Both the position numbers and the translations under genes were made by a program. From NCBI GenBank assembly GCA_900491605.1, contig UESW01001669.1, forward strand, positions 276,137 through 340,136: a stretch of 64,000 nucleotides of DNA. The letters are read 5' to 3'. Below the pieces are notes generated by a model, which was given only the letters and a program-made list of their open reading frames with translations, had not been told where the DNA came from and did not search any database. The DNA comes from Calamus simplicifolius (taxonomy: Eukaryota; Streptophyta; Magnoliopsida; Arecales; Arecaceae). Numbering within the stretch: the first letter of the stretch is position 1; each line of letters begins with the position of its first letter. Shown one piece after another: positions 35,001-45,383 of the stretch.

Positions 35001-38000
35001 GTATTCTCGGTGATTCTCCATGATCCACCAAACAATTGTACTCGATCCAGCTGGAAACTTTGCCAGATATCGTTCTGTGAGCCAACAGTGGCATAACAAG
35101 GATGAGCTTGAGAACAAAAAAAATGTTCTCCAAGAAAAGATACATTATGATGAACACTTGCACAAAATCACACAAGAGCCTAAAATGCAGCAAGTCACTT
35201 ACTCTTAAGAATACTAAGTTAGTATTTGAGGAATGAGATATCAGATAGAAGCAGGATTTTCCATTCCTGAACATCCTGTTTTCACATACAAGAGTGGGCA
35301 TGAGGATGATCATGATGGGCTGTTACTAATGGTGAAAATGTAGTGTGATGGGGCTCTGATCACGTGGTGGCCAAGAATTAAAACTATAGTATGCATATTT
35401 CTGGGACATGAAGGGATAGGTATCTGAGAAATGACTGAGTTACAGAATAAAAATAAAAATTAGTTCTCATTCTCATTGCAATTATAAAGTCATCTCAGCC
35501 AGTAATGTCAAATAATGTTTGTCTAATAGAATCTGAGTTAGAAGAAACCAGCATATGCATGAGGTATGAAGACCTTACATTCACATTGAAGCCTGTTAAT
35601 ACAAATGAATTGTATGAAGATATAAATGATAAGACTTTGCATGATGTAGAAAGTGTTGGAAACAAGGTGGGCACACAAGGAGCTTTGATACCAGATTGAT
35701 GGAAGTGGAGAATACTTTCAATAAGAAAAATAACACTCTCTTATTATGGAGATGTTAGAGGGAATACATCTTTTGGGTCTCTCTCTATTTTTCATCATCA
35801 TCATCTTCTTCTTCTACATTTCATGGGCAAACACCTCCCATATTTATAAACATCTAGATGTCCTTTTATATACCACTATTTAATACATGCATAGAAAAAC
35901 TAAAAGACATTTACAGAAAATTAAGAGTCAATTACAAAATACTAAAAGTCAATTTTAAATTTCTAAACCATCTTATCTTTTCAAAATGACTCTTTCTTCC
36001 CATGAAGCCTTTGGTCTTTTCAAGAGTGACTCTTCCTTTCTCCCATAAAGTCTTTGGTCTTTTCAAGAGTGACTCTTCTTTTTCCTATGAAGTCTTTGGT
36101 TGTTTTCAAGAGTGCATTAAAACAAGTTTAATATTCTAACATTTCCTTCCGTAAACTTGTTTTTTCTTGGTGCCATGACTCCAAGCATCTTTCTCAGCTT
36201 TTGAAAATCTTCACTTTTGAGTGATTTTGTAAATATATCAGCAATTTGCTTATTTGATTTACAGTACACAACCTTCACAATACCTTTCTTAACTTGATCA
36301 CGAAGAAAATGAAATCTTGTGTCAATGTGTTTGCTTCTTCCATGTTGAACTGGATTCTTAGCTAGTTCAATAGCAGACTTATTATCAACATATATCTTCA
36401 CAGGCTCCTTTTGTGAATGACTCAATTCTTTCAATAAGTTGCGCAACCATATGGCCTCACAAGCACATGATGCTGCTGCAACATACTCTGCTTCACATGT
36501 AGATAATGCAACAATGGATTGTTTCTTTGAGCTCCAAGAAAAAGCATTAGCACCAAAATAAAAGATATAACCAGAAGTGCTTTTCCGTTCATCAAGATCT
36601 CCTCCCCAATCACTATCAGAAAAACCAATTAAACTTGCATCATTGGAATGAGTATAAAACATACCATGATCAAGAGTTCCTTTGAGGTATCTTAGAATCC
36701 TTTTTGCTGCCATCCAGTGTGACTCCTTTGGATGTTCCATATATCTACTAATCAAACCAACTCCATAGACAATATCAGGTCGGCTTATAGTAAGATAACG
36801 AAGACTTCCAACAAGGCTTTTGAAGAGAGATGAGTTCACCTCCTTTCCTTCTCCTTCTTTACTAAGCTTGGCTCCATAAGCAACTGGGGTGTTTACTTCT
36901 TTGCAGCACTCCATTTTGAATTTTGTAGAATGTTTCTAGCATAACTTTCTTGAGAAATGAAGATGCCATCTTCACTTTGCCTTACTTCAATGCCAAGAAA
37001 ATAAGACATCAAGTCTCCTCCCGTCATTTCGAACTCCTTGCTCATGGTTGCTTTGAACCCATATATCATTTCCATGCAATTACCTGTCACAAGTAAGTCA
37101 TCCACATATAGACATATAATTAAAATGTCATCTCCTTTTTTCTTTACATAAATAGCATGTTCATAGGAGCATTTGTTGAAACCACAATCTTGAAGATAGT
37201 GATCAATTCGAGCATTCCAAGCTCTCGGTGCTTGCTTTAATCCATACAAAGCTTGTGTAACTTGTACACTTTATCTTCCATGCCTTTATGGATATAGCCC
37301 TCAGGTTGCTCAATATAGACTTCTTCTTCAAGGTAGCCATTGAGAAATGCCGACTTTACATCCATTTGATATATTTTCCACTTGTGATGAGATGCAAGTG
37401 AGAAAATGAGCTTTATTGAATCAAAATGGGCTACAGGCGCGAAAACTTCGTCATAGTCGAGCCCTTTCTTTTGCTTGTAGCCTTTGGCAACCAAACGAGC
37501 TTTGTATTTTTCTACCTCTCCATTAGCAGTGCGCTTCACTTTATACACCCATTTGACGCCTATCGCCTTTTGTCCTTTTGGAAGTGAAGTCAACTCCCAA
37601 GTATTATTCTTTTCTATGGCAAGAATCTCCTCCTTCATTGCTTTTCTCCATTCAACTTTCTGCATAGCTTCATCAAATGTTAGAGGTTCAATATCAGCAA
37701 ATAAACAATATAAATCAACTTGTTCAACTTCTTCTGTTTCATCATAAAGATCACTAATACTTCTAAACTTTCTTGTTGACTCTTCAGGGCTTATAGAACT
37801 TCTTGAGGAAGTCGGTGTAACTTGTGGTGATGAAGATGATCTTGCTGGTGACAAGATTGAGTAGCTTCCTCATTTGTATTCTCCTCAGCTTCATTATAAG
37901 GTGTTATATATTTGATATGAGAATCTTTGCCATTCCAATCCCATACTCCATCTTCATTGAAAATCACATCCCGACTGATGATGACCTTATTTGTCATTGG

Positions 38001-41000
38001 ATTATACAATTTGTAGGCTTTGGATTGCTCACTATATCCTATGAAGATGCATTTTTGGCTTCGATCATCAAGCTTCTTCCTCTTCTCTTGTGGTACTTGG
38101 GCATAGGCAATACACCCAAAAATCTTCATATGGCTTACTCCTGGTTTGTAGCCACTCCAAGCTTCTTCTGGTGTCATACCTTTGATGGCTTTTGTTGGGC
38201 TTCGGTTGATAAGATATGCTGCACATGCCACCCCTTCAGCCCAAAAATGCTCGGAAAGGTTCTTCTCTTTCAACATGCTTCTAGTCATGTCAAGAATGGT
38301 CCGGTTCTTCCTCTCGGCCACTCCATTTTGTTGTGGAGAGTACGGAGCGGTGAATTGATGTCGAACTCCTTCTTCATCACAATAGCTTCTAAAAGCATTT
38401 GACATATATTCTCCGCCTCTATCGGATCTCAAAATCTGCACTTTATTGTTACTTTCTTTTTCAACCAAAGATTTGAAATATTTAAACATAAAGAGTGCAG
38501 CCGACTTTTCTTTAAGAAAATAAACCCACAACTTTCTACTAAAGTCATCAACAAATGTTATAAAATATTTGTTACCACCACAAGATTCTGGAAGAGGTCC
38601 ACATATATCAGTATGCACTAGTTGTAATGGTCTTGTTGCTTTCCAAGATTTTCTACTTTTGAAGGGAGCTCTTGCATGCTTAGCTAGTGTGCACTTCTCA
38701 CAAACTTCATTTGGATAATTTATGTGTGGAAGTCCTTTCACCATTCCCTTATTAGATAGTAATTTCAAACTTCCAAAATTTAAATGTCCAAACCTGAGAT
38801 GCCAAAGCCAGGAAGGGTCCTTGATATCCACTTGCAAGCAATTTTGTGCTTCCGTCTTTAAGATAAGAGGAAACATCCTGTTCTTCGCCATCTGGACACG
38901 AGTAATCAGCTTTCCATTCCAATCTTTTAGAGTTAGAGATAGTCCTTCCATATGAATTGCATAACCCTTCTCTAACAGTTGGCCAATACTTAGAATATTA
39001 CTCTTCAAACTTGGCACATAATAAACATTGGAAATGAAATCAGGTTTACCATTCTTTTGCCAAATCATGATTTTACCTCTTCCTTTGATAGGAGCTTTGG
39101 AGAGATCCCCAAACTTCACATCACAAAACTCCCCTTCTTGCAATTCCACAAATAGCTCTTTTCTTCCACACATATGGTTTGAGGCTCCTGAGTCAAGAAA
39201 CCATATATTCTTCAAGTCTCCATCTTCTTGGCATGACAAAAGAAGTGTCGGTTCTCCTTCTTGGTTGTTGGATTCAATGTTGTTGCTTTGCTTATTGTTC
39301 CAACACTCATAGCTATAGTGTCCATATTTTTGACAATTATAGCATTGAACATTGGATCTTGATTGGTTACGACCTCCAATTGATCTTCTACCTCGTCCAC
39401 GTCCACCTCTTCTGCCACCTCTTTCATTGTTGAAATTTGAGCTTTGGCCTCCTCCATCATTATAGCTTCTTTGACCACGGCCATGGCTTCGACCATGACC
39501 ACGGTAGTTGCTTCTGCCACCACGACCACCACGATAGTTGTTGTCGTCATCTCTTTTGTTACTATAGGCCACTTGAAGCCCTTGATCTTTCTGTTTTTGG
39601 TCTTTTGCCTCCACCTTGGATTGAAGTATTTGCTCCATATTATGTGCTTCATTTTTCTTTTGTATCTTTTGTTCATGAATTTGAAGTTTGCCCATCAACG
39701 CATTGATGGAGAGTGTATCAACATCATTAGCTTCTTCAATGGCGACAACAATATGCTCAAACCTCGGTGTCAAAGACCGAAGTATCTTCTCCACCACTCG
39801 AACATCTTCTACCTTCTCTCCATTTCTTTTCAATTGGTTTACAATAACCAATATCCGAGAGAAGTAGTCAAAGATGTTTTCATTTCCTTCATGGTGGTGA
39901 CTTCAAATTCTCTTCGCAATTGTTGAAGCCGGATTCGCTTCACCTTTTCTTCTCCTTTAAAGATAGTAGAAAGAGTATCCCAAGCTTGATTTGCAGAGGT
40001 TGCTTCAGCAATTCTCTCAAATGTCACCTCATCTAAAGCTTGATATAATTGGAACAAAGCTTTTTTGTCTCTTCTCCTTAAACCAATTCCCATAGTTCTC
40101 CTTAAAGTATCTTTTTGTGCTTAATTGTACCCTCTTTCTTGCTCTGCTGTAGGCTCGGTGTAGCCATCTTGAACAATTTCCCATAGATCTTGTGAGCCAA
40201 ATAAGGACTTCATTTGGATACACCAATTCCCATAGTTCTCCTTAGTAAGCTTGAGAACTTGAATATGCACACCATCGTTGGCCATCTCCCTCAAGATTGG
40301 TCCTCTCAAAAAAAAAAAAAAAAGGCTCTGATACCACTTGTTGGAAACAAGGTGGGCACACAAGGAGCTTTGATATCAGATTGATGGAAGTGGAGAATAC
40401 TTTCAATAAGAAAAATAACACTATCTTATTATGGAGATGTTAGAGGGAATACATCTTTTGGGTCTCTCTATATTTTTCATCATTATCTTCTTTTCTTCTA
40501 CATTTCATGGGCAAACACCTCCCATATTTATAAACATTTAGATGTCCTTTTATATACCACTATTTAATACATGCATAGAAAAACTAAAAGACATTTGCAG
40601 AAAATTAAGAGTCAATTACAAAATACTAAAAGTTAATTTTAAATTTCTGAACCATCTTATCTTTTCAAAATGACTCTTCCTTTCTCCCATGAAGCCTTTG
40701 GTCTTTTCAAGAGTGACTCTTCCTTTCTCCCCTTTGGTCTTTTCAAGAGTGACTCTTCCTTTCTCCATGAAGTCTTTGGTTTTCAAGAGTGACTCTTCCT
40801 TTCTCCTATGAAGTCTTTGGTTGTTTTCAAGAGTGCATTAAAACAAGTTTAATATTCCAACAGAAAGGAAGAATCTTAATTGATGAAAGCAAATGAAGGT
40901 TTTCAAGAAAATATCAGTTGTATGGTTATAAAAGTAGAATGTAGACCTACTATCAACCTATTTAAAGTTCATATGAGAAGCTAGTAAATCCTATGTTTTG

Positions 41001-42127
41001 TGAATATGTTTATATTTAAACATCATTAAATAACGTTTTATCAAAATTTATGCTGACAAAACAATATATCAAATTGATGGACAAACACAACAGACAATGC
41101 TAGAACTCAGATGATGACCTGGTAAAACAAGTCAGCATTCTACACTCTTTTAAAACATTAAATCCGTAAGATGCAATGCATATTACTGACCAATCCAGAA
41201 GGAACAGACAGCTGATCCTGCTATAACAAGGTCAGCCTTCATGGCAGCCTTGAAGCTGAGTTCTGCCCGGTCCTTAAGCACTTTGATCCCTCTCCTATTG
41301 AGCTCTGCCATCAATCCACCTTTCTTGCTAAGCACTACTGCAGAGACGGTTGCCCCCGCAGCTTAAGAGCTCCATGGCCAACTCCATCATTGAAAGCGGT
41401 GCCCCCGTCATTGAAAGCTCATGAAATATCAACACAAATGTCCGAGACCAGACAATGCGAGCAAATTCACCTTTCCCATCACATGACCCTTTCCTCTTAT
41501 CAGCACTCCAACCCATAACACTATCCTCTGTCTTGTCAAATGGCCCTACAATCAACCCATACGAAGTATTTCTTCTTGTATCGTTCCATCCTCCATATTA
41601 CCTATCCTAGTCTCCACTGTGACACCCTTTGGCTTCAGAGCATTCTTCCGTGATTTACGCTCCAATATTCTGCTGCTCTTCTTAGGAGCACTCCGATGGG
41701 ATGAAACCTTCCTTCCTTTTTTCGAGAAATTATTCCAAGTGGTATTATTAGCTTCCAGAGACACCGAAGCTATTCTTGAGTCCTTGCTTTGCTTATTGCC
41801 ATCTGCCTCGCTGTTGTAATCAACAGGCTCTGCCTTTCTGTCATCGTGGTGAGCCCACTTAGAATGCGCATGAAAGCCTATATAGGCCCATAGAGTTATG
41901 AGAATTAAAAAAAGCATCACACGGTTGCCTCGAATCCATGGGAACTTGCCCGATGTGGACCTCGGTTGCCTTCGGGAAGTTCTGCTGGAATTCAACCGTC
42001 GGAACGAAGGGGTGTTTCTTGCACTAGATCTTCCAGGCAAGGATGATCTCAGGGTCCCAGATGTTCGGACCGACAGCTGCCTCACCAAGTTCACATGTAA
42101 ATCCCCTTTGTTACCGCGTTCCTCCAT
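28821..42127 (-). CDS. Family-4 glycosyltransferase gene, four exons, exon 1 carrying two indels
   Basis: Exons (minus): 42127-41191, 35074-34152, 30423-30367 and 29066-28821. All junctions are GT-AG and keep phase. They total 2163 nt, about 720 residues. The product resembles plant type II membrane GT4 glycosyltransferases of the Arabidopsis At1g52420/At3g15940 kind. It has a basic serine/arginine-rich cytosolic tail, one anchor at residues about 70-86 (MLFLILITLWAYIGF), a stem and a GT-B catalytic region with FVLIFHELSMTGAPLSMMEL, IVWWIMEN and the EX7E motif ETFGRVTIE. Golgi location is inferred from the anchor. A one-base loss near 41553 and a one-base gain in a G-run (41353-41357, minus) break the frame between residues about 191 and 258. 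The sequence between them is conserved in another frame. Sequencing error or recent inactivation are both possible. Confidence 0.85.
29210..29755 (+). mobile_element. TRIM (terminal-repeat retrotransposon in miniature) in intron 3
   Basis: Terminal repeats are 29210-29412 and 29582-29755, both TGTGAGGCC...CGTT(G/A)CA. A TTCAC target duplication lies at 29205-29209 and 29756-29760. A Met primer site TGGTATCAGAGCC is at 29416-29428, and the polypurine tract TTAAGGGGGGTAGA ends at 29580. The internal part is under 170 bp and non-coding. The two repeats are clearly diverged, so it is an old insertion that needs another element's enzymes. It lies opposite to the host gene. Confidence 0.92.
30367..30423 (-). 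CDS. Glycosyltransferase exon 3 (57 bp) with the EX7E motif
   Basis: Nineteen codons read GAGETFGRVTIEAMAFGLP. The acceptor is TTTATAG and the donor GTATTAG. Both edges are phase 0. Glutamate, seven residues, glutamate is the nucleotide-sugar binding signature of GT4 enzymes. The exon is too short to appear as an ORF but is required to join exons 2 and 4. Confidence 0.92.
30424..34151 (-). other. Glycosyltransferase intron 2
   Basis: A 3.7 kb AT-rich intron, with donor GTAATTTTATA at 34151 and acceptor TTTATAG. I see no coding sequence and no element with recognisable ends. Short ORFs here have no motif. Confidence 0.7.
34152..35074 (-). CDS. Glycosyltransferase exon 2
   Basis: The acceptor GGCTCACAG precedes AACGATATCTGG. 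With the final G of exon 1 it reads ERYLAKFPAGSSTIVWWIME. It encodes the end of the N-terminal lobe and the linker: EYFDRSKHMLNQVK, SLSSINPRKGQRLLLEAS (donor-sugar lobe start), a variable serine/lysine-rich insertion, then LLYIKAILRFLSQHPNL and SLYAATDVYVINTQ. The donor is CAG|GTAATT at 34151. The exon is fully open, with no damage. Confidence 0.92.
35654..36141 (-). repeat. 3' LTR of the intronic copia
   Basis: 488 bp, matching 40339-40862 with fewer copies of the 40 bp internal unit. The TATA box is at about 35861-35872 (minus). The pol frame runs a short way into this LTR. Confidence 0.9.
36142..37854 (-). pseudogene. Reverse transcriptase and RNase H of the intronic copia
   Basis: Three overlapping open pieces, 37854-37237, 37249-36893 and 36914 to about 36142, are joined by one-base shifts near 37245 and 36905. 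RT blocks are [60 protein letters not shown] and an intact YVDDLLVTGN box (37108-37097 for YVDD). RNase H blocks are GFSDSDWGGDLDERKSTSG, STCEAEYVAAASC and DNKSAIELAKNPVQHGRSKH. The end is QIADIFTKSLKSEDFQKLR. Only a few indels separate this from an intact pol. Confidence 0.93.
37791..39851 (-). pseudogene. gag C-terminus, protease and integrase of the intronic copia
   Basis: A continuous frame of 686 codons, although the whole gene is broken at both ends. In order: end of capsid (VIVNQLKRNGEKVEDVRVVE), glycine/arginine-rich linker, CCHC knuckle CYNCQKYGHYSYEC and protease FLDSGASNHMCG. Next are GAG-pre-integrase (WLWHLRFGHLNFGSLKLL, CEKCTLAKHARAPFKS) and the integrase core with DD35E residues in LVHTDICGPL, LRSDRGGEYMSN and NGVAERKNR. 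All catalytic residues are present. The frame ends at 37791, just as the downstream MSPARSSSSPQ frame opens, so one indel near 37850 separates them. Confidence 0.93.
39840..40285 (-). pseudogene. gag N-terminal part of the intronic copia, frameshifted
   Basis: The start MANDGVHIQVLKLTKENYGN is at 40285 and is followed by the copia Gag motif NWCIQMKSLFGSQDLWEIV. The frame fails around 40080-40125. It resumes as DKKALFQLYQALDEVTFERI and AWDTLSTIFKGEEKVKRIRL (UBN2-type capsid), and shifts again at about 39845 into the long downstream frame. A 23 bp sequence from the start region (40222-40244) is duplicated at 40082-40104, exactly where the frame is disturbed. Confidence 0.85.
40339..40862 (-). 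repeat. 5' LTR of the intronic copia
   Basis: 524 bp, TGTTGGAATATTAAACTTG...CCTTGTTTCCAACA on the minus strand. A TATA box, TATATAAAAGG, is at about 40545-40556 (minus). Several copies of a roughly 40 bp unit (TTTCAAGAGTGACTCTTCC on the plus strand) lie at about 40670-40830. Copy A of that unit array is longer than in the 3' LTR. Confidence 0.9.
41191..42127 (-). CDS. Glycosyltransferase exon 1
   Basis: It starts MEERGNKGDLHVNLVRQLSV and carries the cytosolic tail, the membrane anchor and the stem. It also has the start of the catalytic region (FARIVWSRTFVLIFHELSM). The last bases are TTCTGGATTG, then the donor GTCAGT at 41190. The two indels described for the whole gene lie here: the frame stops at TGA 41552-41554, reopens one frame over, and stops again just after SCGG at about 41330. 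After the second indel the original frame reads again to the donor (for example GLMAEL, AAMKADLVIAGSAVC). Confidence 0.85.
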
Positions 42128-42698
42128 CTTAATCCCCTTCCGACTGTGCGATTACTCTGCGACTGCTTCGGAACCAAGGTTTAGAGAAAGAGACATCTCC
42201 ATCCAATCTCTAGCGTATTCCAACCCAAATCCAAAAAAAGAAAACATTAGAAAGGATTAAGAACCACTCCTTTCAAGGTTCGTGGAGGTCAAGAATGTGG
42301 AGAGAAGGATCCAACGGTCCTCAGCTTCACCCAGGAGGAATTCTTATTCTTCCGCTTCTCGCAAACTCTAGGCGACGAGAAGAAGCCTACATGAAAAAGG
42401 CTTATCAGCCGCGAAGCCTACAGATTCTTGCCGATCATAATACCAAGAACAGATCAAACCAATTCCTATCTTTTACTCCGATCTAACAACAACCAAAGAA
42501 ATAGAAGTAGAGAGAGGATCAAACGCCAGCAACGACGAAGAAACGACCGATCGATCCAAGATAAGCTCGCAGCAGCTCCAAGATCGACATTCTTGACGCT
42601 GAATTCCGCCAAAGAAACGAACGAATCTGGAGTGAGAGGTAGATACAAAGGAGGGAGAAGCGAGGGTTTGGGAATTGAGATGCTTGAGGTCTCGAAGA

Positions 42699-42736
<38 letters not shown>

Positions 42737-43000
42737 TTTAAAGGTTCGAAAAAGCGGTCCGAGAGGACGTCTCAGCCGTTGGAACCGTCTGGTCCCTCCA
42801 CTTCCGTTTATCGCACGCGAGGGCGGACGCAAGGACGGCTAGAAGTTTAATTAATCACCCGGCAGCTATTTGTTAACTTCCAATTTAACGTTTAAATAAA
42901 GCCAATGCGTTACCGCAGCAAACGAGTCTTGTTCGCGTCCGAGAGTTCGACATATAAGAATTATATTGCGGGGCAACATGACGTGGCAGGATTGTAGAGG
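42128..43000 (-). promoter_or_regulatory. Upstream region and probable 5' UTR of the glycosyltransferase gene
   Basis: Sequence before the ATG at 42127 on the minus strand. A 30 bp GA microsatellite (42703-42732; CT on the gene's strand) fits the CT-rich 5' UTR or proximal promoters common in plants. The GC content is higher than in the flanks. I cannot place the transcription start or a clear TATA box. Small ORFs on both strands in this area show no motif. Confidence 0.45.
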
Positions 43001-45383
43001 AGGCATCTGATCTTTTTTCTGCTGGACAGATAGCCGATCCGGTCGTCTATTCGTCCGCTGGAATGGTGGGGCCCTTATCTCAGGGTGTTGCGTATTCATG
43101 GCCGTCCGATCTGTGCGCTCCTTCTTAATTGATTTTAACAACTTAGAATTAATTGGACTTGCCATCAGTTCCACAAGTTGTTGGTCAGCTGCCGTTCGAT
43201 CGGATGCCTCTCCGTGCAATGAGACCAGATGGAAACGCTCTCGCGTAGATCGTTTATGCGACTTCATGATCTGCCGTCGGGACTGACCCGCTGGCAAGAA
43301 TGGACGGAATAGATTGGTTGTCGTAGATAAATCTTATGCGGAAAGTTGTTGCCGTTAAGACTGATATCATCGTCGGTTTCCAGATGATATCGGTTCGGAC
43401 GGTGTCCAAGTTGCACAGAGTTTTAGGTTTACCTGCTCTCACGGTAGCTGGCTACCCACCTGATCGCAATCAATCCCAATCCAATCCTTAAAAATAATGA
43501 ATTTGATAGTGATTCAAAATTGAATTGGATTTAAATATTTATATATGTTTAAACCTAGCGCATCTAGACCAGTTTGGATCGCGCAAAAGTATTAATTATA
43601 TAAATTTTATTTATTTTTCGTTCTAATTATTTTTATAAATTTATTAGATAAAAATATTATTTAAATTAATTTTTATATCCTCTCATTTTTTTTCTTTTAA
43701 TTTTCTAATGCATAAATTTAAGGATAACAATTTACTTCAATAGAATTAAAGTTTTTAAACAAAATTTAAGTTTAAATTGAGTCTTCATAATTCTATTTAA
43801 TTTTTAATAGACTATATTTGATTATTAATTATTAAATTTTAGTTATACAACAATAATTATATGCTTATTTAGATGCAAACACAATTCGATCCAATCTATT
43901 CTTTTTTTTTTTTTTTGTTAAATCTAGGTTATACTTGATTTTGAATAAACCCAATTGATCAATTAAATCTAAAATAGTAATTTTTTTTCATAGATTTGAG
44001 CTGATCCAATCCAATCAATAAATGGATTGTTTCTGAATTAAAAATCATGATTCAAATATAAAATCAAGTTAAATTAGGATCAACTATGACCCAAATTGAT
44101 CCGATTCATTTACAATCCTAATGATACACTTGTTTGTCAACAAATGTTTCCATGCTATAATTCAACTATTACTTGGTATGAACAAGAAAGCATGCCCTTC
44201 AACAGCGATAGAATCCAATTGTGTTAAAATGGCTCTCCCAACCTTTTTTCTTTTTCTTTTTGTTTAAACTAAATGTCATTTGCCTAATCTTCTAATGCCA
44301 CACCTATTTTTAAATTTTAAATTATATTTATGAAGATTAAAAATCTCTTTTTGAGTAACTTGAATAGTATTTTATGATCATAATGATGAAAGAATTGATG
44401 GCAATGGTCATAGCAATAACAACGATAGCCAATAACTAATGAGGATGCTTAGTAAGGATAACTTTTAGTTGCTGCAATAATAGCAATAATGATGGTTGAA
44501 GATAGTTTTATTTATTAAAAGTTTTAAAAGCTTAATTTTTAGCTTCTATAAATTGAAGGAAGCAGGATGGAATTGAAATTCTTTAATATTTCAAAATAAA
44601 AAAATGACAACCATCATTCTTAGTTGAATTTTCATTTAAAAAAAACAAAAGTGATGTTTGAAAAAGCTTAAGCATATAATTTTTATTAAATAAATAATAA
44701 AGTGAGCACTATTAAGTAAAATTATTTATTTCAAATAGTTGAGACATACCTTCCAAAGTTCAAATATAAAACTTTTGAAGCTCGTTATTTGAGAGGAATC
44801 AAAATTATTCAAAAATCTATAATTTTTTGAATAAGTGTTATCTAGATAATATTTAAATAAAAAATAATATATCTATATTCTTTTATACATTAAAATGTAT
44901 TTCTAATGTCAATTACGTATTATTTTGTATTATGATATTTTTAAATAAATTACTAAAATCTGTTTATCTTTTTCGTAATATTCTATGCCTTTAATCCTGC
45001 TTCACATATATACTAATCATATATACAAAGGATGGTGCCACCTAAGACCACGCTAAGAGAGGTCATGCACTTTTTGAGAGTGACGTTAGAGGGCAAGCAA
45101 AGGTTAGGTGGAAGGCCAAGCTTGAGATTGCATAACCCTCGACCCTCTTTTCTACAATCTCGAAGGAGACAACATTCTTCAGCTTCTGATCAAATGCTTA
45201 CAGGTGTTGATAAATAAATATATTTATCTTCATCTTCTTGCTCCAAAACCCTCTCGTCAAAACCCCAGCTTTCATGTCACCGAGCTCAGCAGGGGAGGTA
45301 AAAGAGGAGGTCAAGGAATTCAGGCTTCTTTAAAGGATGAATCCACCCCCATCTTCGTTAATGACCTCTTATGAACTCCCTTT
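43001..45383. other. Intergenic spacer, AT-rich
   Basis: The first 450 bp are mixed composition. From about 43480 to 45000 the sequence is strongly AT-rich with homopolymer runs (for example T-run 43904-43917). I see no gene, no LTR ends and no convincing inverted repeats. From 45030 to 45383 the composition is more balanced, but the ORFs are short and without motif. Confidence 0.5.

Larger units (their letters stand above)
35654..40862 (-). mobile_element. Ty1/copia retrotransposon in glycosyltransferase intron 1
   Basis: Read on the minus strand: 5' LTR 40862-40339, Met primer site 40337-40324, gag-pol 40285 to about 36150, polypurine tract 36152-36142 and 3' LTR 36141-35654. The target duplication GAAAG is at 35649-35653 and 40863-40867. 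LTRs are nearly identical apart from copy number of a short internal repeat, so it is among the youngest insertions here. It has the same orientation as the host gene, so its LTR poly-A signals could cut the host transcript. A few frameshifts break pol. Confidence 0.94.
35075..41190 (-). other. Glycosyltransferase intron 1, enlarged by a copia insertion
   Basis: The intron is 6116 bp, of which 5209 bp plus a 5 bp duplication is the copia element at 35654-40862. The original intron was therefore about 0.9 kb. The host parts (35075-35653 and 40868-41190) are AT-rich and non-coding. Confidence 0.85.

Noticed and set aside
37824..38402. Plus-strand ORF of 192 codons opposite the intronic copia integrase, plus others at 39444-39926
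   Set aside because: They lie antisense to well supported gag-pol motifs and have no domain of their own.
42866..43297. Minus-strand ORF of 143 codons upstream of the glycosyltransferase
   Set aside because: It has no recognisable domain, a biased composition and no supporting splice or promoter signal. Kept as intergenic.
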